DNA of 64,000 bases from Dactylosporangium fulvum (GCF_025137375.1 NZ_CP073720.1:7278501-7342500), one strand, 5' to 3'; positions 18,826-27,453 are shown, counted from the first letter of the stretch. The notes: generated by a model not told the origin, from the letters alone. Translations and numbers: made by a program.

Positions 18826-20184
18826 TTACTTCGGGACGCGGCGGGCCCGCACGATCAGCGGCAGGTCCCGTGGCTGCAGCATCGGTGAACGAGCCGGCCG
18901 GATCGGGTGCCCGGGCACGGCGTGCACGCTCCAGCGCCGCGCGACGGTGGCGACGAAGACGACCATCTCGGCCCAGGCGAACGGCTCCCCGATGCAGCTG
19001 CGGTTGCCCGCGCCGAACGGCAGGAACGCGGTGCGCAGCAGGGCCGGCGTGGTCGGCTCACGCCAGCGGTCCGGGTCGAACGCGTCCGGCTCCGGATACA
19101 CGACCGGGTCGCGCTGGATCGCGTGCACCGAGAACAGCACGTTACTGTCGGGCGGTATCACGTGACCCCCGAGCTCGAGCTCGGTGACCGTGCGGCGGGT
19201 CAGGAGCCACGCCGGAGGGTACAGCCGCAGCGTCTCGGTGATGACCTGCCGCACGTAGCGCAGCTCGCGCAGCGTCTCGTACCCCAACGGGCGGTCCTGC
19301 AGCACCGCGTCGACCTCGGCGGCGATCCTGCGCTGCACCTCCGGGTGCCGGCTGAGCAGGTGGAAAGCCCAGCTCAGCACGTCGCGGGCGGTTTCCACAC
19401 CGCCCAGGAACAGCGCCATCGCCTCGTCGTGCACCTGCTGGTCGGTCAGGCCCGGCCCGCCGTCCTCGGCCCGCGCCTCCAGCAGGATCGCCATCAGGTC
19501 CCCGTGGTCGACCCCGCGCTGGCGATACTCCTCGATGACGTCGCCGAGGGAGTCGGCCAGCCGCTGCCGGGCCGTGTCGAAACGCCGGTTGCCGGGCGTC
19601 GGCAGCTTCTCCAGCCACCGCACGGGAAGGGCGATCCGCCGCGTGACGCCCTTGAGCAGGATCGGCAGTGACTCCTCCACATCGACGGCGACCGTGTCGC
19701 CCAGGTTGGAGGAGAACAGCGCCCGGCACACCACCGCCACCGCGAATGCATGGATCTCCTGGTCCATCTCGATCCGCTGGCCGTCGCGCCAGCCTTCGGC
19801 GCGGGTCGCCGCCGCCTCGCGCATCTGCTCCACGTATCGGGCGATCTGCGTCTGGTGGAACGCCGGCTGCATCAGGCGCCGGTGGGCCATGTGCGTCGGC
19901 TCGGTCGAGTTGAGCAGCCCGTCGCCCAGGAACGGGGCGGACTTCTCGTAGGCCAGGCCCTTGTCCAACCGGCGTACGTCCTTGGTGAGGATCTGGTGCA
20001 CCAGCGCCCGGTCGTTGATCACGTACGCCGGAGTGGGGCCCAGGCGGATGACGACGACGTCGTCCCCGCTGCCGTGCAGTGACCGGAAGAAGGCCCGCGG
20101 GTCGGCCAGCAGCCGGTGCATGTGCCCGAGCAGCGGCAGGCGCCCCGGTGCGCGGGTGGGCGAGGGCTGGAGCGTGGCGGTCAT
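18826..20184 (-). CDS. Cytochrome P450, paralogue of the P450 half of the fusion
   Basis: A 452-residue class I-like P450. The heme loop is FGAGNRSCIG with the ligand at Cys397; the K-helix ETLR and PERF-like DPDRW are present, and the I-helix reads GGVETARD with the acid-alcohol pair Glu-Thr. It shares long stretches with the P450 domain at 21338-23959, for example EKLPTPGNRRFDT, YPPAWxLTR and QPAFHQ. It likely oxidises a terpene intermediate. Redox partners are not encoded nearby. The start has GGGGAAGC upstream; 36 nt separate it from the prenyl synthase gene. Confidence 0.94.
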   Translation of the reverse strand: MTATLQPSPTRAPGRLPLLGHMHRLLADPRAFFRSLHGSGDDVVVIRLGPTPAYVINDRALVHQILTKDVRRLDKGLAYEKSAPFLGDGLLNSTEPTHMAHRRLMQPAFHQTQIARYVEQMREAAATRAEGWRDGQRIEMDQEIHAFAVAVVCRALFSSNLGDTVAVDVEESLPILLKGVTRRIALPVRWLEKLPTPGNRRFDTARQRLADSLGDVIEEYRQRGVDHGDLMAILLEARAEDGGPGLTDQQVHDEAMALFLGGVETARDVLSWAFHLLSRHPEVQRRIAAEVDAVLQDRPLGYETLRELRYVRQVITETLRLYPPAWLLTRRTVTELELGGHVIPPDSNVLFSVHAIQRDPVVYPEPDAFDPDRWREPTTPALLRTAFLPFGAGNRSCIGEPFAWAEMVVFVATVARRWSVHAVPGHPIRPARSPMLQPRDLPLIVRARRVPK

Positions 20185-20220
20185 CGAAGCTTCCCCATTC
20201 CGTGGACGGTGGGCGGTCGG

Positions 20221-21288
20221 TCAGTGGGCGCGGTCGACGATGAACGCCACCGTCCGGCGCAGTTCCGCCGCGGCGGTCAGGTTCACCGCGGCGGCGTCGA
20301 TGCTCTGCTGCGCGCCGGTGAGGTACCGCCGGGCGTGCTCGGTGGCGAAGGTCCGGCCGCCGGCCGCGTCGATCAGGGCCGCCGCCCGGCGCAGCGCCCG
20401 CTCGTCGGTGTGCGGTGTGCCCAGCAGCGCGGCCAGCTCGGTGGCCGCGGGGCTGCTGCCGGCGAGCGCGGCGACGACCGGCAGCGTCTTCTTGCGCGCC
20501 CGGAGGTCGTTGAAGACGGGCTTGCCGGTGGTCGCCGGGTCGCCCCAGATGCCCAGCAGGTCGTCCACCGCCTGGAACGCCACACCCAGTTGCCGGCCGA
20601 ACTGAGTCATGGCCGAGACCACCTCAGCCGGCGCGCCGCCGAGCAGGGCGCCGAGTCCGGTGGCACAGCCGAGCAGGGCGCCGGTCTTCAGCAGCGCCAG
20701 GCGCTGGTACTCGGCCAGGGTGACCGCCTCCGGCCCGGTCCATGGACGAAGCTCGAAGGCCAGGTCCTCGGCCTGCCCGTTGGCCAGGTCGACCAGCATG
20801 CCGGACAGCAGGTCGGAAGCGGCCGGTGCGACGGCGTCGGGTGTCCGGGTCAGCACCTCGGTGGCCAGCGCCAGGAGCGCGTCACCGACGAGCAGGGCCG
20901 GTCCGATGCCGAACGCCTTCCAGACGGTGGCGCGGTGTCGCCGCCGCTCGTCGCCGTCCATGATGTCGTCGTGCACCAGGGAGAAGGCGTGGACCAGCTC
21001 GACCGCCACCGCGCCCGGCACGGCCGCCTCGGCCGCACCGCCGACCGCCTCGGCCGACAGCAGGGCCAGGGCCGGGCGAATGCTCTTGCCGCCGCCGGCG
21101 CCACCGTCCGGCCGCGGCGATGCGTCCCCGTCCGCCCAGCCGAAGGTGTACGCCGCCAGCCGGGCCAGGTCGGGGTGCAGCCGGTCGACGGCGTTACGCA
21201 AGGCCGGCGTCACCAGATCGCGGCAGCGTGCCAAGGTGTCCGAGCCGTGGGGCGCCGTCGCCGTCAGCACGGGGTTGGGCTGGTTCAT
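20221..21288 (-). CDS. Polyprenyl diphosphate synthase (GGPP/FPP synthase-like)
   Basis: About 355 residues, all-helical isoprenyl synthase. The first Asp-rich motif is DDIMD (Asp107, 108, 111); the second is DDLLG (Asp242, 243) within FQAVDDLLGIWGD, a form common in actinobacterial members. GGGKSIRPALALL carries the diphosphate-binding Lys/Arg. It joins IPP to allylic diphosphates to make the substrate for the terpene synthase; chain length (C10, C15 or C20) is not certain from motifs. ATG 21288 has an AGGGGG site; the upstream open frame is a shadow. It sits between the fusion gene and the second P450. Confidence 0.93.
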   Translation of the reverse strand: MNQPNPVLTATAPHGSDTLARCRDLVTPALRNAVDRLHPDLARLAAYTFGWADGDASPRPDGGAGGGKSIRPALALLSAEAVGGAAEAAVPGAVAVELVHAFSLVHDDIMDGDERRRHRATVWKAFGIGPALLVGDALLALATEVLTRTPDAVAPAASDLLSGMLVDLANGQAEDLAFELRPWTGPEAVTLAEYQRLALLKTGALLGCATGLGALLGGAPAEVVSAMTQFGRQLGVAFQAVDDLLGIWGDPATTGKPVFNDLRARKKTLPVVAALAGSSPAATELAALLGTPHTDERALRRAAALIDAAGGRTFATEHARRYLTGAQQSIDAAAVNLTAAAELRRTVAFIVDRAH

Positions 21289-21337
21289 CGTTGTCCCCCT
21301 CTTCACAGGTGCCGGTACCGCTCTCACGGGACATTGG

Positions 21338-23959
21338 TCAGTGCACGTCGGACAGCACGGCGGGCGTGGGCACCGCGCTGCGGTCGCGCCGGCGCGGCAG
21401 CATGAGCAGGCGCCCGGTGCCCAGTGACGCCTTCGGGACGGCGGTCTGCGGCCTGGCACCGGGCTGGGGACGCAGCCGCCACCGGGTGGCGATGGTCGCC
21501 AGCGTCAACGTGGTCTCGGCCTGGCCGAACGCGTCGCCGATGCACTTGCGGTTGCCCGCGCTGAAGGGCACCATCGCGCCGCGCGGCAGGCTCTTGGCCA
21601 GCTCGGGCCGCCACCGGTCCGGATCGAAGACCTCCGGGTCGGCGAACAGCGCCGGGTTGTGCCCCTGCGCGTACGGGCTGTACATGACGATCGATCCTGG
21701 CGTGAGCCGCCGCCCGGCGAGCTCCGCCTCCCGGGTGGTGGTGCGGGTGAGCATCCAGGCCGGCGGATACATCCGCAGCGTCTCCTGCAGAACCTGCCAG
21801 GTGAAGCTCAGGTTGGGCAGGTCGTCGAAGGTGGGCGCCCGGTCGCCGAGCACGTCGTCGAGCTCGGCGTGCAGGCGGCGCTCGATGTCCGGGTGCTGGC
21901 CGAGGATGTAGAAGACCCACGCCATCGTGTTGCCGGTGGTCTCCGTTCCGCCGATCAGCAGCGTCATGACCTGGTCGTAGATCTCCTCGTCGGTCAGTTT
22001 CTCGCCGGTCTCGTCGTCGCGGGCGTTGACCAGGATGGACAGCAGGTCGCCGCGGTCCACGGCGGACCGCCGGGTGTCCTCGATGGTTTCCCGGATCACG
22101 TCGTGCATGCGGGCCCGCACCGTGTCGAAGCGGCGGTTGCCCGGCGTGGGCAGCTTCTCCTGCCAGCCGATCGGGGCGACCATCCGCTGGTACACCCCGC
22201 GCATGATGATGGGCATGCAGTAGGCCACCTCGGGGACGGCCCGGTCGCCGACGGTCGTGCCGAACATCGTGCGGGCGGTGATCCGCAGGGTCAGAGCGTG
22301 CATGGCGTCGCTGACGTCGAAGGCCTCGCCCTCGTGCCAGGCGCTTGTCACCGCGTCGATCTCCTCCGCCATCAACGAGACGTAACCGCGCATGCGCGCC
22401 TGGTGGAACGCGGGCTGCAGCATCCGCCGCTGGTGGCGGTGGTCCTCCCACTCCGAACTCACCAGGCCGTTGCCGACGAGCAGGCGCGCCTTCTCGAACA
22501 GCGGGCCGCCCTTGTCGAAGGTCCGCGAGTCGAGCAGGACCTGCATGACGACATCGGGATGGCAGGCCAGGTAGGCCGGCTTCGAGCCGAGCCGGATCTC
22601 GACCAGGTCGCCGTGGGCCGGCAGCGACCGGAGAAACTGCAGCGGCCGGCGCCAGAGTTGCAGGGCGTGCCCGAGCACCGGGAGGGCGCCGGGCGCCACG
22701 GCGAAGGTCCGCTGTGGTCGTGCGACCGGCGTCCGCCCGTTGGTGTCGGCCGCCCGGGTCGGGCGCGCGACGCCAGGATGTGCGGTGGCCGAGTCGCCGT
22801 GCGGCACCGGGCAGCGCACCACATCGTCCACAGTGGATCCGGTGCCGTTGCGGGGGGTCTCCCGGAACCGGGCCACCGGGGCGTCCAGATCGAGCCAGCC
22901 GTGCGTGCTGCCGTCCCAGACCGAGCCGTCGCCGTAGTAACGTGGGGTGAGGTACTCGAACTCCTGGCTGCCGCCGATGAGGTGATCCAGGCCGCGGAGA
23001 TACGCGCGGACGTCCTCCCGCTCGCCCAACGGTCCGGCCAGCACCGCGTCCCGGGCGGCGAGGTAGGCCCGCTCGTGATGTTCGACGAGACCGCAGAGCC
23101 GGTTCACGGCCGACTGCAGGTCATGACCCTCACGCTCGATCAGCACCCGGACTACGGTCATCTTGTCGTCCTGGGCGTGTTCCTTGCGCCAGGACAGCAG
23201 GTCGTTGACGATGATCATCTGCCGCATGCAATGGGTGTGCACGTCCGTGAGCTCCGGGATGAACTCCGTCATGTCGACGGCCGCGCCGTACTCGGTCATC
23301 AGCTCGATGAAGTCGCAACCGAAGCTGTCCAGCCGCACGGCCATGCACGTCTCGTAGTCGGGCACGTCGTCGGTCAGCTTGGCCCGGATCTCGGTGGCGC
23401 AGCCGCGCAGGAACGCCTCCAGACTTTCGCCGAAGCGCCGCACCTGGGCCGGGCTCAGGCCCGGGCTGATGCGCCGCCACAGGTCCCGACCGGCCGCCCC
23501 GTACGGCAACCGCGCCGCCCTGGCGTCACCGACCGGTTCTCCGTCGCCGCCGGACGGCTGTGCGGTGCCGAGGAACTCGGCCATGATGGCGGCGAAGACC
23601 TCGCGGGCTCCGGTGTCGCTGGCGCCGAGCGCCGAACGGTCGGACACGAAGCTGTCGATGACCGTGACGTACTGGTACCAGTCGGCGATGTCCAGAGCGC
23701 GCTGATACTGTGCCTCCGGCACGGTCAGCGGCCCGTAGATGCCGTTGCGCTGGCGCAGGAAGAAGACCAGGTCGGCTTCGCCGGCGAAGCAGTCGCCGAG
23801 CCAGCGGCGGACCCACCCGTTGGACGCGAACTCGATGCGCGCGGCGTCGGGGTGGTATGCGACGGGCAGCAACCTCGGCAGCTCGGGCAGGTAGAACTCC
23901 CGTGCCTGGCCGGTCTCGACGCCGGCACCGGCCGACGGACTGTGATGGCCTCGTTCCAT
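21338..23959 (-). CDS. Class I terpene synthase-cytochrome P450 fusion
   Basis: One uninterrupted 873-codon frame. Residues ~20-345 are a bacterial class I terpene synthase: diphosphate-sensor Arg209, the complete NSE triad Asn252/Ser256/Glu260 (NDLLSWRKE) and Arg340-Tyr341. The first metal motif is altered to D102-S-F-V-S-D107. Residues ~345-417 are a linker rich in Pro, Arg and Thr. From ~418 a full P450 follows: GGTETTGN I-helix, ETLR, FSAGNRKCIG with heme Cys806. ATG 23959 has AGGAGGGGCC. It would cyclise a prenyl diphosphate and oxidise the product. First gene of the terpenoid operon, with a good promoter at 24223-24252. Confidence 0.93.
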   Translation of the reverse strand: MERGHHSPSAGAGVETGQAREFYLPELPRLLPVAYHPDAARIEFASNGWVRRWLGDCFAGEADLVFFLRQRNGIYGPLTVPEAQYQRALDIADWYQYVTVIDSFVSDRSALGASDTGAREVFAAIMAEFLGTAQPSGGDGEPVGDARAARLPYGAAGRDLWRRISPGLSPAQVRRFGESLEAFLRGCATEIRAKLTDDVPDYETCMAVRLDSFGCDFIELMTEYGAAVDMTEFIPELTDVHTHCMRQMIIVNDLLSWRKEHAQDDKMTVVRVLIEREGHDLQSAVNRLCGLVEHHERAYLAARDAVLAGPLGEREDVRAYLRGLDHLIGGSQEFEYLTPRYYGDGSVWDGSTHGWLDLDAPVARFRETPRNGTGSTVDDVVRCPVPHGDSATAHPGVARPTRAADTNGRTPVARPQRTFAVAPGALPVLGHALQLWRRPLQFLRSLPAHGDLVEIRLGSKPAYLACHPDVVMQVLLDSRTFDKGGPLFEKARLLVGNGLVSSEWEDHRHQRRMLQPAFHQARMRGYVSLMAEEIDAVTSAWHEGEAFDVSDAMHALTLRITARTMFGTTVGDRAVPEVAYCMPIIMRGVYQRMVAPIGWQEKLPTPGNRRFDTVRARMHDVIRETIEDTRRSAVDRGDLLSILVNARDDETGEKLTDEEIYDQVMTLLIGGTETTGNTMAWVFYILGQHPDIERRLHAELDDVLGDRAPTFDDLPNLSFTWQVLQETLRMYPPAWMLTRTTTREAELAGRRLTPGSIVMYSPYAQGHNPALFADPEVFDPDRWRPELAKSLPRGAMVPFSAGNRKCIGDAFGQAETTLTLATIATRWRLRPQPGARPQTAVPKASLGTGRLLMLPRRRDRSAVPTPAVLSDVH

Positions 23960-24364
23960 GGCCCCTCCTGAGGAAGACGAGCCTGATGGACCAACCGGGC
24001 GCGGGCTGGCGCCGCCTTCTGCTGAGCCGGTCCATCACGCGGGATTCCACACCTGCGGGTGACACGCGCATGGCGACGGCCAACGACGCTGTTGGGATCA
24101 TCCGGCACGGCCGGCCCGTAGGACTCATGACATGAAGGTCATCGATCGCTTGCAAATCCCCGTTTCGACGGTCCCACGCCGAGAAGGCCGATTCCCCGGG
24201 GCCGCTTGAATCGATGCACAAAAATCTAGTCAGCCGGACTCGAAATTGTCAACTTTTCCGACTCATTAGATAGAGTATCGACCCTGCTGAAGTGGGCGTA
24301 TCGACAGCTCAGGTCACGTATTGGACGCGCTGAAGGCGTTGACAGATGACGAACAGAATTGTCC
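23960..24364. other. Leader and promoter region of the terpenoid operon
   Basis: A 405-nt non-coding stretch, clearly more AT-rich between 24190 and 24310 than its surroundings. It holds the promoter at 24223-24252 (minus strand) and thus a leader of more than 200 nt before the fusion gene. A single half-site TCCCCGTTT (24157-24165) matches the right arms of the palindromes at 12496-12539 and 26529-26576. No gene is visible. Confidence 0.5.
24223..24252 (-). promoter_or_regulatory. Predicted sigma-70-type promoter of the terpenoid operon
   Basis: On the minus strand a perfect TTGACA (24252-24247) is followed after 18 nt by TAGATT (24228-24223). It lies in the AT-rich part of the gap upstream of the fusion gene and points toward it. 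Confidence 0.55.
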
Positions 24365-24910
24365 TCAGTCACCGGTCGACTGCCGATCCGCCGTATCGAT
24401 CACTGCCCGGGAAGGGCCGGACGCCTGCAGGATGTATCCGTGCCCGCGCACGGTGGTGATCTGCAGGCCGAGCCCTTCGACCCGTCGACGGAGGCGCTTG
24501 ATGTGCAGGTCGAGCGCATTGCGAGTCGCCGGGGCCGCGGCGACCCGGGTGATCCGCTCCTCCAGCGCCGCACGGTTGACCACGTGACCGTATCCGGCGA
24601 CGAACAGCTCGAGCACGCCGCACTCGGTGGGAGAAACCGGCACCGACCGGCCGCTCATCCGGAGCAGCCCGCCGGGGGTCAGACAGGGCCGGCTCTGCGC
24701 CTGGGCCCGGATGCGCAGCGCGGTCATCCGGGCCAGCAGATCCTGACGGGACACCGGCACCCGCACCCAGTCCTCGCGTGGGTCCGCGCAGATCGGCGCG
24801 GCGGCGTCGCTGTCAACGAGCAGTATCCGCAGAACGCCCCGCGCCTCGAAGTGCTGACGCCGCCCGGTCTCCCTGGGCCAGCGCACGAACTCGACAGCTT
24901 CCTCGGTCAC
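24365..24910 (-). CDS. Winged-helix (OmpR/PhoB C-terminal type) transcriptional regulator
   Basis: A 181-residue protein. The last ~95 residues are a Trans_reg_C domain: LTPGGLLRMSGRSVPVSPTECGVLELFV, then ALDLHIKRLRRRVEG (recognition helix) and ITTVRGHGYIL. The first ~80 residues (RILLVDSDAAAP...) keep only a trace of a receiver domain, with no clear phospho-acceptor Asp or Lys, so control is probably not by a kinase. It starts with GTG after GGAGCGG. It lies upstream of the terpenoid operon on the same strand and may be its pathway-specific activator. Confidence 0.8.
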   Translation of the reverse strand: MTEEAVEFVRWPRETGRRQHFEARGVLRILLVDSDAAAPICADPREDWVRVPVSRQDLLARMTALRIRAQAQSRPCLTPGGLLRMSGRSVPVSPTECGVLELFVAGYGHVVNRAALEERITRVAAAPATRNALDLHIKRLRRRVEGLGLQITTVRGHGYILQASGPSRAVIDTADRQSTGD

Positions 24911-25017
24911 CGCCCGCTCCCCCAGCGTCGCGGCAGGCCGTGTCGCAGCAGATGCATCGCGACACGGCTACCTGTATGCAAATGTGGTGCGTCGCGTTCG
25001 TGCGGCGACCCTCCCGG

Positions 25018-26457
25018 TCAGGCCCGGGGCCGGTTGGGTCGGATCACGATGGCGACGAGGACGAGGGCCAGCACCACGCTGACCGTGGCGGCGATGAAGG
25101 CGTTGCCCATGGCGTGCGCGATCAGCGACGGGGTCTGCGCGCCACCCAGGCGGAGCGTCGTGCCGTAGACCGTAACCAGGATCGCCAGCCCGAGCGACCC
25201 ACCGACCTGCTGCATCGTCTGCATGGTCCCGGCGGCCGCCCCCGAGTCACGGGGCGCAACGCCGCCGAGGATCAGGGCGGTGAGCGGCATCAGGAACGTG
25301 CCGATGCCGACACCGAGCATGAGCATCGGCACCAGCAGGCCGGGCGCGTAGGCGGTGTGTTCGTCGAGCTGCGACAGCCACCCCGCACCGCCGGCCACCA
25401 CCGCCAACCCGATCAGGATCAGCCGCAACGCACCGACCCGGGGCAGCAGCCTGGGCGTGAAGCGGGACATGCCGAACATGCCGACCGCCATGGGCAGGAA
25501 GGCCAGGCCGGCCTGCAGCGCCGAGTATCCGAGGATGTTCTGCAGGAACTGGGAGATGAAGAACAGCACGCCGAACAGGCACGCCATGGCCAGCAGCACG
25601 GTGGCGTAGCCGGCCGCCCGGTTGCGGTCGGCGAACAGCTGCAGCGGCACCGTCGGATGCGGGACGCGCCGCTGAACCAGCAGGAACACCGCCAGCAGCA
25701 CAACGGCCGCGGCGAAGGCGGTCAGTGTCAGCGCATCACCCCAGCCGACCTCGGAGGCCCGGATGAACCCGTACACCAGCGCGGCGATGGCGGCGGTGCC
25801 GGTCAACGCACCGATGATGTCGATGCGACCGCGGTGGCGTTCCGGGTCGGCGATGTAGATCGGCGTCAGGACAGCGACGACGGCACCGAACGGCACGTTG
25901 ATGAACAGCACCCAGCGCCACGACGTCCACTCCGTCAGCAGGCCGCCGAGGATCATGCCGATCGCCATGCCGAGGCCCGCGAGCGTGGAGTACACCGCCA
26001 GCGCCCGATTGCGGGCGGGACCCTCCTTGAAGTTGGTCATCAGCAACGCCATCGCGCCCGGGGACGCCAGCGCGGCACCGAGGCCCTGCACGGCGCGAGC
26101 GGCCAGGAGCCACCACGCCGTGGTCGCCAGACCGCCCAGCAGCGAGCTGACCGTGAACAGGACCACCCCGGTCACGAAGACGCGGCGCCGGCCGAACACG
26201 TCACCGGCCCGGCCACCGAGCAGCAGCAGACCGCCGAAGGTCAGCGTGTAGGAGCTGAGCACCCAGGACAGGCCGGTCGCGGACATGTGCAGGCTGGACT
26301 GGATCTGCGGCAGCGCGATGGTCACCACGTTGTTGTCGACGATGATCATCAGATAACAGGTCACGAGGAGGGCGAGGATGACTCCCGGATGATTGCCGAG
26401 CCGTCCGGCATCACGTCCCGACGCAGCCGTGGTGGGCGTGGTGGTGGAAGCAGGCAT
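25018..26457 (-). CDS. MFS transporter, DHA2 family (EmrB/QacA type)
   Basis: About 479 residues with 14 predicted transmembrane helices. Motifs: DNNVVTIALPQIQ in TM1, loop LLLLGGRAGDVFGRRRVF (motif A), and GPALGG-type motif C replaced by ILGGLLTEWTSWRWVLFINVP, typical of DHA2 drug exporters. It is divergent from the TetR gene and shares its operator, so it is probably induced when the TetR protein binds its ligand. It may export the terpenoid product. The ATG at 26457 follows GAGG; a GTG at 26469 is also open. Confidence 0.92.
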   Translation of the reverse strand: MPASTTTPTTAASGRDAGRLGNHPGVILALLVTCYLMIIVDNNVVTIALPQIQSSLHMSATGLSWVLSSYTLTFGGLLLLGGRAGDVFGRRRVFVTGVVLFTVSSLLGGLATTAWWLLAARAVQGLGAALASPGAMALLMTNFKEGPARNRALAVYSTLAGLGMAIGMILGGLLTEWTSWRWVLFINVPFGAVVAVLTPIYIADPERHRGRIDIIGALTGTAAIAALVYGFIRASEVGWGDALTLTAFAAAVVLLAVFLLVQRRVPHPTVPLQLFADRNRAAGYATVLLAMACLFGVLFFISQFLQNILGYSALQAGLAFLPMAVGMFGMSRFTPRLLPRVGALRLILIGLAVVAGGAGWLSQLDEHTAYAPGLLVPMLMLGVGIGTFLMPLTALILGGVAPRDSGAAAGTMQTMQQVGGSLGLAILVTVYGTTLRLGGAQTPSLIAHAMGNAFIAATVSVVLALVLVAIVIRPNRPRA

Positions 26458-26528
26458 GAAGATCCTCACATGCGGATGTGCCGCGGGCCGACGGCGACGC
26501 GGAGGGCGGAGATCAGCTCCGACGCTAA

Positions 26529-26576
26529 CGGGGAGAGTCCCCGTTTATGTGATGTACGATAGGGGGATGTTCCCCG
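26529..26576. promoter_or_regulatory. Tandem palindromic operator B in the tetR/MFS promoter region
   Basis: Two dyads lie at 26529-26543 (CGGGG-AGAGT-CCCCG; with flanks AACGGGGA-GAG-TCCCCGTT it is a perfect 8-bp inverted repeat) and 26562-26576 (GGGGG-N5-CCCCG). A TACGAT hexamer at 26555-26560 lies between them. TetR repressors usually bind such dyads next to their own gene. The spacing of the two dyads is 33 nt here and 29 nt at 12496-12539. Confidence 0.75.
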
Positions 26577-26598
26577 TTTTGCAAGCAGGACGGCGCTA

Positions 26599-27252
26599 AT
26601 GGCCGCACGTCGCGGCCCGGCGGCCCGCACTGCCCCCGCCGCGGTCACCGCCACCCCGTCGGCGCAGGCACCGGCGCCCGCGGGCACGACCACGGCACGA
26701 CGGGGCGCCCGCGCCGACGCGCGCCGCAACTACGAACGGCTGGTCGCCGCGGCCACCGAGGCATTCCGCGAACACGGCACCGAGGCCTCGCTCGACGGCA
26801 TCGCGCAGCGCGCCAACGTGGGCAACGCGACCCTCTACCGACACTTCCCGACCCGGGAAGCGCTGATCGAGGCGGTCGTTCGTGAACGCTTCGAGCAGCT
26901 GGCCGCGAACGAGCCGGACCCGGCCAGCACCGACCCGGCCGAGGCCCTGGGCATCTGGCTGCGCGAGTTCGTCGCCTACACCCAGTCGTTCCAGGTCCTG
27001 CCCGGCTCGGTGCTGGCCTCGCTGCGCGAACCGACCGGTCCCCTGCAGAACTCGTGCAGCATCATCCAGGCCGCGGCCACCCGGCTGCTCACCGAGGCCC
27101 AGCGCACCGGCGCGGTGCGCTCCGACGTCAACGCCATCGACCTGCTCATCCAGGCCACCGGCATCGCCTGGGCCACCGACCGCGGCCCGGCCGACCCCAA
27201 CCGGGTCGAACGCCTGCTCACCCTGCTGATGGACGGTCTACGCCAGCGGTGA
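26599..27252 (+). CDS. TetR family transcriptional regulator
   Basis: A 217-residue protein. After a low-complexity Ala/Pro tail of ~38 residues comes the TetR DNA-binding domain: RLVAAATEAFREHGTEASLDGIAQRANVGNATLYRHFPTREALIEAV. The C-terminal ligand domain resembles the group with a SBP/TetR_C-like ending (ATGIAWATDRG). ATG 26599 follows AGGACGG at 7 nt. It most likely represses the divergent exporter and, because of the shared operator, the locus around 12.5 kb. Confidence 0.92.
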   Translation: MAARRGPAARTAPAAVTATPSAQAPAPAGTTTARRGARADARRNYERLVAAATEAFREHGTEASLDGIAQRANVGNATLYRHFPTREALIEAVVRERFEQLAANEPDPASTDPAEALGIWLREFVAYTQSFQVLPGSVLASLREPTGPLQNSCSIIQAAATRLLTEAQRTGAVRSDVNAIDLLIQATGIAWATDRGPADPNRVERLLTLLMDGLRQR

Positions 27253-27299
27253 CGGCAGCAGGCTCGGTGCCCTCTACCTGAGTCCCGCACACAGCCCGG

Positions 27300-27334
27300 G
27301 GCCGCCGGCGAAGCCCGCGCTTTCGCCGGCGGCC
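27300..27334. terminator. Hairpin terminator after tetR
   Basis: A perfect 13-bp stem (GGCCGCCGGCGAA with its complement) and a 9-nt loop, 48 nt after the tetR stop. It lacks a T-tract, as is usual in GC-rich actinobacteria. It may work for both the TetR gene and the convergent catabolic operon. Confidence 0.65.
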
Positions 27335-27453
27335 GCCGAACGTCCGGTCACCTGGGGCATGAACTCGGTGCGACGATGGCACCGGTGGTGAAACCACGGG
27401 AGAGCCCACCAACCGCCCGAAGGCGCGGCGTTCCCACTCGCGGGGTCAGGGAA

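Noticed and set aside
21324-22451. Alternative-frame 375-codon ORF inside the P450 half of the fusion
   Set aside because: Shadow frame; it has none of the P450 motifs seen in the true frame.
21659-23971. 770-codon open frame on the plus strand
   Set aside because: Antisense shadow of the terpene synthase-P450 fusion, which has clear motifs on the other strand.
24157-24165. TCCCCGTTT as a third TetR operator
   Set aside because: Only one arm is present; the expected GGGG arm is absent, so it is mentioned as a half-site only.
24778-26562. 594-codon open frame on the plus strand
   Set aside because: Antisense to the DHA2 exporter; highly charged, low-complexity translation.
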